A stretch of DNA of 49,848 nt from Myxococcales bacterium (GTDB taxonomy: Bacteria > Myxococcota_A > Polyangia > Polyangiales > SLQV01): the NCBI GenBank assembly GCA_007131285.1, contig SLQV01000106.1, positions 1-49,848 of the forward strand, read 5' to 3'. The notes beneath the pieces are model-generated. The model was not told where the DNA came from, made no database searches, and was given only the letters and a program-made list of their open reading frames with translations. The position numbers and the translations under genes were made by a program. Shown one piece after another: positions 20,707-28,378 of the stretch (its first letter is position 1; each line of letters opens with the position of its first letter).

Positions 20707-22950
20707 CTACTTGGGGTTGACGGGGGACGAGACACTCGAGGGATACGCGAGCAAGCCCGTGCTCCAGAGCTGTGCCGGGTTCGACTCAGCACGATGGTCG
20801 CGTTCAGAGCCGAAGGGCACAGCGTAGAGTTCGCCCGTAGAGTTCGCATTCCAGCTCCAGAGCTCGCTGTGCGCAACCGTACGATTTTTTTCCAAAAGCT
20901 GCACCACCTCGCTGTAAAGATCTTCGAGGAGCTGCAAGGCGTCTTCGGGCAAGTCTTTGCGCGTAAGCTGGCGCCGTACCCCCGCGAGCATAAGCGTCTG
21001 CTGCCAACCCCACACCACCGCGCCGTGGTAGTGGTTGCGCGTGAAGGTCAAACGCAGCGTCGTATCTTCCAGAAAAGCCGGATTTGCAGAGACGATGCCC
21101 GCGTCAGACCTCAGCCCTGCGGGAAAATCAAGGAGCAGCGACTCACAAATAGCGATGACCTCCTCAGGCGAGAGGCGATTGAAGAGTAGCCGCAACGCGA
21201 TGTCGTTGTGCATCACCGGAATCGGTTGGCCTGTTCTGCTCAGCGCGAGCGCCGCAAACGCAACGAGCATCTGGTCGTCTAGAACCACAGTATCGATGTT
21301 CAAGCTATTTTCCTCGGCGTACACCGCGAGCGCTCGCTCGGCCTTTGCCACAGGCATCTTAACGTCGAATCGCGCAGCCACCTGATGCCAGCGCTTCAGC
21401 CGCTTCTTCGCTTCCACTTCAAGCTCGCCACACACCTCTTTAAGCACACCGCCGCAGAGCACTTCGATCGCGTCGAGGGCTGCGGGGACAAATACCGCGT
21501 TTACGCTGTAGGCGTAGGTGCCTCCGCCCAAGCCTTCGAGGCTATCGCGCCAATCTCCAACGGCGCTGCCGCTTTCAAGCGCAATCAGATCTCGGGATTT
21601 TCCGGATTTAGCGAAGGGCGTGGCCCGAGACAGTACGTACTCGAAGTTACGCTTAAGCCCGTGGGACAACGGCTTATCATCGGCACCTAGCTCCTCGAGA
21701 AACGCGACGACCGCATCGCTCTCTTCGAGCGTCTCGACGTAACGAGCGAGCACCGGGGCTAACATAAAGTCATCGTCGACCATCGAATGGTCCAGCGTTG
21801 AGCCGTCCGCACGCGGCGCGGCGACCGTCTGCTGCGTCACCACAAAATCCCCCACCGTTTCCTCGTGCGCGACCCGGCCTTCATCATCCAGACGGTCGAT
21901 GACAGACCGCAAAGCTGCTTCAAACGCTTCGTTCTGTAGTGCGGGCGCAAGCAACGTCGCTGTCAGCAGGGTATCTCGGCCGAAGTAGGTTAGAAACCGC
22001 CAGGAACCCGCGAGCCACTTCTCCTCATAGACCAGAAAGTCTAAGACTCTACGCAGACGCTCAAGGCCCTCACCGCTGCCGCTCTGCGCGCCCCCTCGCA
22101 GGTATTCCGGGCGCAGTACGGATTCCAGCCCCAAGGGGGTCAACGCGGGCTCGCTTGTAAGCGCGCGCACTCGAAAATGGACGGGGCCGCCCTTCTTTTC
22201 GGGCTCTAATATCAGCTGACTGTCATTTTTGACGAGACGGGTGCCTTCTCGCGCGCCTATCGCCAAAAAGTAGCACGCTTTGCCATCCTGACGACAGCGC
22301 TGAAAGCGCATGCCGTTGGCGAACGGCTTGCTGGTCAACGGTAGGTCCAGGATACCGCGCTCGTCGAAGGACCTCAGAAAACGTATGCTGCCTATGCCTA
22401 GCTGCTCGACGTGCAGGGGTGTATCCGCTTCCACATCAAAGGTGACGCCCGCGGCGGCGACCTCCGTGCCGAACGCGCCCGTCAGCATCTGCCTTGCGGC
22501 GCTGGGCGCCGAGGTCATCTTGAAGGTAGTCCCGACCTCGCCCTCGCGAATATCTTCGAACCAAATCGCGGCACCGCTGTTGCCCGCGGGAAAAGCCGCA
22601 AGCAAACGGGGATGTGCTCCGGATCGGAGCTGAACGTGGGCAGCTATTTCCTTGTGCCGATAGAAGTAGTTCTGCGAAGGGCCCTCGATAATATCGAAGC
22701 GCAGCGCGTCATCCGCCATCGAAACATCGGTCGCTTGCTCCATGCGCTTCGCCGCTGACGGGCGGCACCCGGCGCAGACCCCCACGAGCAGTATTAGGCT
22801 CAATCTGGCTAGCGCCCCAGCAGCGAGCGCGCTGCCCGTCTGCGGTGTGCGCAGACGCTCAAACTCGTCGGACGCGCGCGCGCTCCATGAGGTGTTATCG
22901 GCGATCCTTGAATTCGGTCCCCGTTCTAGACGTTCTTGATTATCGGCCAC
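20707..22950 (-). CDS. Lipoprotein with six-hairpin (alpha/alpha) glycosidase-like domain
   Basis: 747 residues. A hydrophobic segment ends in lipobox GVCAGC near residue 62. Residues ~65-290 look like a beta-sandwich. Residues ~300-740 contain blocks of the six-hairpin glycosidase fold seen in amylo-1,6-glucosidase and related enzymes: FLTYFGRDTLLTATLLAP, VGDWRDSLEG, HGAVVWGWQQTLMLAG and SELWSWNANSTGELY. Acidic residues in these blocks are candidate catalysts. Location is probably outer membrane or periplasm, and the substrate cannot be told. The start is uncertain since the n-region before the signal helix is long. It is last in a run of minus-strand genes, 28 bp after the DUF2201/VWA gene. 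Confidence 0.78.
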   Translation of the reverse strand: MADNQERLERGPNSRIADNTSWSARASDEFERLRTPQTGSALAAGALARLSLILLVGVCAGCRPSAAKRMEQATDVSMADDALRFDIIEGPSQNYFYRHKEIAAHVQLRSGAHPRLLAAFPAGNSGAAIWFEDIREGEVGTTFKMTSAPSAARQMLTGAFGTEVAAAGVTFDVEADTPLHVEQLGIGSIRFLRSFDERGILDLPLTSKPFANGMRFQRCRQDGKACYFLAIGAREGTRLVKNDSQLILEPEKKGGPVHFRVRALTSEPALTPLGLESVLRPEYLRGGAQSGSGEGLERLRRVLDFLVYEEKWLAGSWRFLTYFGRDTLLTATLLAPALQNEAFEAALRSVIDRLDDEGRVAHEETVGDFVVTQQTVAAPRADGSTLDHSMVDDDFMLAPVLARYVETLEESDAVVAFLEELGADDKPLSHGLKRNFEYVLSRATPFAKSGKSRDLIALESGSAVGDWRDSLEGLGGGTYAYSVNAVFVPAALDAIEVLCGGVLKEVCGELEVEAKKRLKRWHQVAARFDVKMPVAKAERALAVYAEENSLNIDTVVLDDQMLVAFAALALSRTGQPIPVMHNDIALRLLFNRLSPEEVIAICESLLLDFPAGLRSDAGIVSANPAFLEDTTLRLTFTRNHYHGAVVWGWQQTLMLAGVRRQLTRKDLPEDALQLLEDLYSEVVQLLEKNRTVAHSELWSWNANSTGELYAVPFGSERDHRAESNPAQLWSTGLLAYPSSVSSPVNPK

Positions 22951-22978
22951 GGAAGTCCCTTAATGTGCACGCACCCCT

Positions 22979-24151
22979 TTAAAGCTTGACACTGATGCCC
23001 CAAGGCGGAGTTTTCGCATTATCGCCGAGTAAAAGCCAGAGCACGGGAACCGGGGGAACCTTGGGCGGGAGCGGGGTCATACCATCCGTGAAACACAAGA
23101 GCCCATCAACACGCCGCGCACGCACCTCAGGCAGGGCAAAAACCGGCCTTAAGTTCGTGCCGCCGCGACCCTTTGCCGAGTGGAGCTCGCCGGCAAACGG
23201 GTACCGACGCTGAATGCAAGCATCGCATTCTATGATCTCGAAGGCAACATGTGTGCGCAGTGCCCGTAGCTCGACGGCGACGCGCTCAAGCTGTGCGCGG
23301 CGCACGCTCGCGGACGTATCGATAACCACGAGCAAACGGGAAACTCCGGCACTCGACTGTCGGCGCGCTCGACCGGGGACGATGCCGACGTGTTGCCAGA
23401 ACCGGCGGTTGGGCCTGCCGTACGCGCGGCCGGTGCGAGATCTTCCGAGCACAAAGCGCCTGAGCAAATCGCGAAAAGGCAGCGCCGCGTATCCCTCCGC
23501 ATTCAGGAGCTCCAGCCATTGACCGGGCTCTTTGCCAGCGAGGAGCTCATGCCGCGCCAAGTCGCTATCCCCGGCGCCCTGTGTCGCGCCCGTCTCAATG
23601 GCATCGCGCAGGAGTGATTCTAGCCGCGCTTCACTTCCCGCTTGATCGGGCAGCGTCGACGTATGATGACGGCCATGATCGTCAAGCGTTCCCTTGGGTA
23701 GTCGCCGGGCTGCCGCTGGCTCGCGCTTGGCGTGCAAGAGCAAGAGGCGATAGCGCTCCAGCGTCGACTGCCCCTCCTTCATGCCAAGGCTGGCATAGGG
23801 CGCGCATGTCACAGGGCTCGGCAGGGGCTCGCATAGGTACTCGTTGGCGCTCATCTCTTTCGCGAGTTCAAGCAGATCCGGCGCAGCTACCTGGTCGGCA
23901 CGCAGCGCAGGGCGCGTCAGGTGACCCAGTACAACGTGGTGCACTTCGTGGAGCAAAATCCCGAGCTTGAACTCGGGAAAGGCGGCAAAGTAGCTCGGCG
24001 AAACGTGCAGGAAAAAGTCGCGCCCATCGAAGCTCACGGCCATGGACGACACCGAAGCGTCGTGCAGCCAGCGCAACTTAGACAGCACCGCTGCGTAAAA
24101 CGGGTAGCGCCGCCAAGCCTCCATCATCACCGCCTCGAATCCCCTCAACAT
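22979..24151 (-). CDS. DUF2201 protein: metallopeptidase-like N-domain plus VWA-like C-domain
   Basis: 390 residues from the ATG at 24151; an in-frame GTG at 24202 would overlap the MoxR gene by 35 bp and is the alternative. Counted from that GTG, the zinc motif HEVHHVVLGH covers 85-94 (HExxHxxxGH). The C-terminal third is VWA-like, with the MIDAS-type VVIDTSASV, a later GRGGTNL and the FTDGMTPLPP block. Such proteins are paired with a MoxR AAA+ ATPase, as here, and are thought to act as metal-dependent chaperone or peptidase modules. The substrate is unknown. Confidence 0.88.
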   Translation of the reverse strand: MLRGFEAVMMEAWRRYPFYAAVLSKLRWLHDASVSSMAVSFDGRDFFLHVSPSYFAAFPEFKLGILLHEVHHVVLGHLTRPALRADQVAAPDLLELAKEMSANEYLCEPLPSPVTCAPYASLGMKEGQSTLERYRLLLLHAKREPAAARRLPKGTLDDHGRHHTSTLPDQAGSEARLESLLRDAIETGATQGAGDSDLARHELLAGKEPGQWLELLNAEGYAALPFRDLLRRFVLGRSRTGRAYGRPNRRFWQHVGIVPGRARRQSSAGVSRLLVVIDTSASVRRAQLERVAVELRALRTHVAFEIIECDACIQRRYPFAGELHSAKGRGGTNLRPVFALPEVRARRVDGLLCFTDGMTPLPPKVPPVPVLWLLLGDNAKTPPWGISVKL

Positions 24152-24167
24152 GCTGGCGCTCTTTCGA

Positions 24168-25442
24168 TTAGGTGGGCCTGATTGGGGTGATGCCCGTCGC
24201 ACGGAGCGTGTCCACGAGTGGCATGGCGTAGTCCATACCTACGGTGCCAAGCACGGCCCCTAGCCCGCGACGCAACACATGACTACGGCGCACCGTGGCA
24301 AGCGCGTCGCCTTGGAGCCAAAGCACCAAGCCGGTAATGAGCAGATGTACCTGGTGATGCTGCGTCGGCTCCTTCAGCCAGCTTTCGAGGGCGCGCAGCG
24401 CCGCGCCTCCTTCCGCGAGTTTCGGCAGCCATGCCTCGACGGCCTCAGGCAAAAGCGGCAATGCCGCAGGATTGCGACCTAGGACACACTGGAGCTCTTC
24501 GCGGACATCGCCCGGCAAGATGCCGAGCAAACGGCGCAAGCTGCTCTCTACGATGGCGTCACTCGCCCACAGGGCACCGAATTCCGGGCCTGCAAAGAGC
24601 GCCTCGAGTCGCCGCGCGAACTCCATCACCGCATCACTGCGCCCCTGCTTTAGCCAAGCACGCAGCTGGGCGTGGCCCGCGGTGGCATCCCTTCCGAGAA
24701 AATCCGAGACGTCGAGACCATCTGCCTCGCTGCCCAGTGCCAAGGCAACGGCGACCGCCATCGCCTGCGGCAAATAGCCGGAGAGCAGTGTCACAACCAG
24801 CGCTTCGTCCTCCACCTCCGCCGGGGTCAATGTGGCAAGTACTTCAGCGGCGTAGGTGTAGGCACGCGGCGATGCAACAGCGAACGCGTCGCTATGCCGA
24901 CGGACCACATTCACGACAGCGGGATGAAGCGCAGCCGCTTTGGCCCATTGTAGCCAGGCACTGCGGTCGGCGGTTACGCTCAAAACGAGAAAGCGCGAGC
25001 GCAACGCGGGATCTAGTGCCGTAACGTCGTAGCCTTCGCCTTCGGGGTTGACCGCTGCGACACATACCCACCCTGGCGGCAAGCGATAGTCGTGGAGGGA
25101 GCGAGCGCTTAGGAGCTGAAGCGCCGGTTGCTGGACGAAGCGCTCCGCTCGATTGAGCTCCTCCAGTAACAAAATACCCTCGCCTTCCGTCGGCAACATG
25201 GCGGGGCGTGCGTAGCGCGTTACCCCGGCCTCGATCATCGGCAGCCCCACCAAGTCTGGGGGCTCCAGCAAGCTGAGGTCCAGCACGCGCACCTCCCATC
25301 CAAGACTGGCCGCAACCGTCGCAACGATCTGCGACTTGCCGACCCCTGTGGCGCCTTCGAGCAAGATAGGCTTGCGGGCACGCAGTACTGCACGCAACAG
25401 CGCCTCAAGGCGGGGACCTACGGGAGTTTTTTGCTGCGTCAT
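24168..25442 (-). CDS. MoxR-family AAA+ ATPase
   Basis: 424 residues. Walker A GATGVGKS at 30-37, Walker B ILLLEELNRAE, and the sensor/arginine-finger stretch AVNPEGEGYDVTALDPALRSRF identify a MoxR-type AAA+ ATPase. These use ATP to remodel or insert metal into partners, typically a VWA protein coded next to them, here the DUF2201/VWA gene directly downstream. The C-terminal half is longer than in minimal MoxR proteins, Ala/Leu-rich and helical. The two genes form a tight pair, so a shared transcript is likely. Confidence 0.92.
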   Translation of the reverse strand: MTQQKTPVGPRLEALLRAVLRARKPILLEGATGVGKSQIVATVAASLGWEVRVLDLSLLEPPDLVGLPMIEAGVTRYARPAMLPTEGEGILLLEELNRAERFVQQPALQLLSARSLHDYRLPPGWVCVAAVNPEGEGYDVTALDPALRSRFLVLSVTADRSAWLQWAKAAALHPAVVNVVRRHSDAFAVASPRAYTYAAEVLATLTPAEVEDEALVVTLLSGYLPQAMAVAVALALGSEADGLDVSDFLGRDATAGHAQLRAWLKQGRSDAVMEFARRLEALFAGPEFGALWASDAIVESSLRRLLGILPGDVREELQCVLGRNPAALPLLPEAVEAWLPKLAEGGAALRALESWLKEPTQHHQVHLLITGLVLWLQGDALATVRRSHVLRRGLGAVLGTVGMDYAMPLVDTLRATGITPIRPT

Positions 25443-25500
25443 GATCGTGAACGTCAGTGAGTTGCGTCGGTCGCCGCGCGCCCGCTGAAGCTGCCCAGCT

Positions 25501-26700
25501 TCAACCGAGGGCCCTCCCTAGAGGGGCATCGTCGCGGCGCCACGGAACCTCAAGGAGCTTGAGCGCCAGACGAGACATAGGTACAGACTCGAACTCCGCC
25601 AGGGCGACCAAGGCCTGCGGGGCAGGCACGCTCGGCTGCAGCCCTTGCATGGGCCCGGTCGCATTCTGCTTGCTGCCGGAAACCGAGGTTATGCTCGCCT
25701 CGCTCAAGGGGCACAACCCCACCTGCACCGAAGCATTGACTCCCATATCCGGACGGATCCGGCCGCGTAGCACGCGCACCTTGAGCCTGCGGTGGGTCAG
25801 CACATGGGTCACCCTCCCCGCCTCCTGCAACGCTACGGTCGAGGCTTCAAGCGTTGGGTCAGGCTCCGTGCGTAACGGCGGCGACCATAGCCCGCGAAAT
25901 AGGCTGCCGGTGGATTGCTCAAGCAGCATCTGGCCGCACTGCGTTTCCAGAACGTACGCGAGCAGGGCGACGGTAGCTTGAGGCGTCTTTGGCTTAGCAC
26001 GCGGCAGTTTGTCGGTAAGACCCCGGGCGTGCGCGCAGCAGGATTCGCGCCAAGGACATGCATAGCACCGTGGCTTGCTTTTTGTGCATACGAGCGCCCC
26101 GAGTTCCATCAATCCTTGGTTGAGGGCACTGGGTTGGGTGGCCTCCTCGACGAGCTGCGTCGCGACAGCCCAGAGCGCCTCGGTACTCGCGCGGCTTCCG
26201 AGCGGCGCGGGCAAACCGCACAGACGAGAGAGCACGCGTGCCACATTGCCGTCAACGACCGCCTCGCGTGCTTCGAACGCGATGGAGCCGATGGCACCAT
26301 TGGTATATGGCCCGACTCCCGGCAGTGTTCGGCGGGCGTCCCGGGCAAGGGGCAGCTTGCCCCCGTAGCGGGCCACGACCTCACGCACGCCCGCGTGAAG
26401 CAGCCGCGCGCGCCGGTAGTAACCAAGCCCCGCCCAGGCTGCGAGCACCTCTTCCTCGCTAGCCTCGGCAAGCGTCGCAAGCGTCGGAAAGCGCGCCAGG
26501 AAGCGCTCGTAGTAGGGGATGACGGTCGCCACTTGGGTTTGCTGCAGCATCACCTCTGATACCCAAATCGCGTAGGGATCAGCGCTGCGGCGCCAGGGCA
26601 GATCGCGCGCAGAAGCGGCGAACCAGCGCTCAAGTGCGCGCGCAAGCGGGCCTGCGGTGCTGGGCGTCAGCGTTTCCCCTTGCTTCAGCTCTTGCGCCAT
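25501..26700 (-). CDS. mutY: A/G-specific adenine DNA glycosylase
   Basis: 399 residues. Base-excision repair enzyme removing adenine mispaired with 8-oxoguanine. Catalytic Glu49 lies in SEVMLQQTQV, the helix-hairpin-helix is LPGVGPYTNGAI, and Asp150 lies in VVDGNVARVL. The iron-sulfur cluster cysteines are C205, C212, C215 and C221 (C-x6-C-x2-C-x5-C). The C-terminal NUDIX-like domain that recognises 8-oxoG is present (VTHVLTHRRLKVRVL). It is followed on the same strand by the MoxR gene after 58 bp. The length is slightly above the common 350-370, with the extra residues at the C-terminus. Confidence 0.97.
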   Translation of the reverse strand: MAQELKQGETLTPSTAGPLARALERWFAASARDLPWRRSADPYAIWVSEVMLQQTQVATVIPYYERFLARFPTLATLAEASEEEVLAAWAGLGYYRRARLLHAGVREVVARYGGKLPLARDARRTLPGVGPYTNGAIGSIAFEAREAVVDGNVARVLSRLCGLPAPLGSRASTEALWAVATQLVEEATQPSALNQGLMELGALVCTKSKPRCYACPWRESCCAHARGLTDKLPRAKPKTPQATVALLAYVLETQCGQMLLEQSTGSLFRGLWSPPLRTEPDPTLEASTVALQEAGRVTHVLTHRRLKVRVLRGRIRPDMGVNASVQVGLCPLSEASITSVSGSKQNATGPMQGLQPSVPAPQALVALAEFESVPMSRLALKLLEVPWRRDDAPLGRALG

Positions 26701-26780
26701 ATGATGAATGCGACCCGAACTCTCGACCTGATTCTTAGGGAAACCTGCACGCGCCGTGCGCCACTGGGGAGCGCCTACCT

Positions 26781-28148
26781 CTAGGCGCTCGCTTTCTCCG
26801 CAATCACGCGGGCAAGCACCGCTTCTACCTCCGATCGAATCGCGACAAGCTCGGCTTCGGTGCCCGCCTCGAAGCGTGTAACAAGGACCGGACCCGTATT
26901 AGAAGCCCGCACAAGTCCCCAGCCATCGCCGAAGGCAATACGCGCACCGTCTAAGCGATTCACTTCGTGACTTTTGGCAAAGTGCTCCGTCACCCCCTGT
27001 ACTACGCTGACCTTGAGCGCGTCGGGGCATGAGGTGCGCAACTCAGGGGTCGTAAAGCGCGTCGGCAGGTCGGCGATCAGCTCGGAGACCTTCATCTGAC
27101 GCTCGCTGAGGATTTCAGCGAGACGCAAGGTCGCATAGATCGCGTCGTCGAAACCGAAGAACTTGTCCGCAAAGAAGATATGCCCGCTCATCTCGCCCGC
27201 AAGAACGGCGCCCGTCTCCTTCAGGCGCGCCTTAATCAATGAGTGCCCCGTGGGCGACATCTCCGGCACGCCACCCTGGGCGCGAATATCGTCGAAGAGC
27301 ACTTGGGAACATTTCACTTCACCGAGCACGGTAGCACCGGGGTGCGTCTGCAAGATTTCGCGGGCAAAAAGCGCGGTGAGGCGGTCACCCCAGAGGATAT
27401 TGCCCGTCTCATCGATCACACCTAAGCGGTCTCCGTCGCCATCAAACGCCACGCCAAACGCGAGCCCTTCTTGCAACACTTTAGCGCGCAACGCTTCGAG
27501 ATTCTCTGGGACTGTCGGGTCGGGATGGTGATTGGGAAAGCTCCCATCCATATCCATGTAGATGCCATGCATCGGCAAACCGAGTGCGTCGCTAACGGAC
27601 TGCATCAGCGGGCCTGCCGCGCCATTGCCCGCATCGACCGCGAACGGGGGACAGGGACCCGTAAAGCGCAGGTTGCCCTCCATAAAGCCGATGTAGGCCG
27701 GGACAATATCGAGCTCGGTCACCACGCCGCCGCCCGGCACTTCGAAATCTCGCTCCGCGATCATGCGCCGCAGTGTCTGGATATCCTCGCCGAAGAGCGA
27801 ATCCTGACCCGTCATCATCTTAAAGCCGTTGTCCTCCGGCGGATTATGGCTGCCGGTGATCTGAACACCGCCGTCGAGTTCGTAGTGGAATACCGCAAAG
27901 TAGAGGGCGGGGGTGGGGCCTTCACCCACATCGATAACTTCAAGCCCTGTCTCGGTCAGCCCAGCGGTCAGTGCCTGTCGCAAACGCGGCGATGAGTGGC
28001 GGCAATCGCGCCCGAGAGCGACGCGCTGCTTGCCCGCCCGTCGCCAAAACGTGCCTAGGGCGCGCCCAAGATCCGTCGTGAACGCGTCAGTGAGGTCGCG
28101 CGCGGCGACGCCACGGATATCGTAGTGCCTAAAGACATGCACATTCAT
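26781..28148 (-). CDS. Phosphomannomutase/phosphoglucomutase
   Basis: 455 residues from the ATG at 28148 (MNVHVFRHYDIRG), which fits the family N-terminus; the frame is open 44 codons further upstream but that part looks non-coding. The phosphoserine loop is TGSHNPP with Ser100, the magnesium loop DGDGD is at 236-240, and the sugar-binding GEMSGHIFF follows. The enzyme interconverts hexose 1- and 6-phosphates through a bisphosphate, feeding GDP-mannose and LPS or exopolysaccharide synthesis, as AlgC does. It is divergent from the TonB receptor gene and has MutY downstream. Confidence 0.95.
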   Translation of the reverse strand: MNVHVFRHYDIRGVAARDLTDAFTTDLGRALGTFWRRAGKQRVALGRDCRHSSPRLRQALTAGLTETGLEVIDVGEGPTPALYFAVFHYELDGGVQITGSHNPPEDNGFKMMTGQDSLFGEDIQTLRRMIAERDFEVPGGGVVTELDIVPAYIGFMEGNLRFTGPCPPFAVDAGNGAAGPLMQSVSDALGLPMHGIYMDMDGSFPNHHPDPTVPENLEALRAKVLQEGLAFGVAFDGDGDRLGVIDETGNILWGDRLTALFAREILQTHPGATVLGEVKCSQVLFDDIRAQGGVPEMSPTGHSLIKARLKETGAVLAGEMSGHIFFADKFFGFDDAIYATLRLAEILSERQMKVSELIADLPTRFTTPELRTSCPDALKVSVVQGVTEHFAKSHEVNRLDGARIAFGDGWGLVRASNTGPVLVTRFEAGTEAELVAIRSEVEAVLARVIAEKASA

Positions 28149-28378
28149 GTGGTCAGCGTGACTCCGAAGTGCCCACCACTCAAGCACCTGCACGTCCCCA
28201 CGCGCGCCACGGCCTAACTGGAACGATTGTAGCCATCGCTCCTTACCCCGGCCCTTAATGAAAATACTTTCCCCCTTCACTATTTTATTTATCGATATTA
28301 CACTGGCACTCCATGCGTTGCGCTCGAAAGATCGCCGTTATTTATCCCAAATAAACGACTACAATATTGGCTATCAGC
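28149..28378. promoter_or_regulatory. AT-rich divergent promoter region
   Basis: 230 bp between the divergent mutase and TonB-receptor genes, distinctly A/T-richer than its surroundings at 28255-28375. A weak sigma70-like pair for the receptor is TTGCGC (28318-28323), 17 bases, then TTTATC (28341-28346). I see no convincing Fur box. Confidence 0.4.

Noticed and set aside
20770-20800. tRNA T-loop-like GGGTTCGACTC
   Set aside because: Lies inside the glycosidase lipoprotein gene; no acceptor or anticodon arms around it.
28149-28280. 44-codon upstream extension of the phosphomannomutase
   Set aside because: The family begins at MNVHVFRHYDIRG, and the upstream part lies in the AT-rich divergent promoter region.
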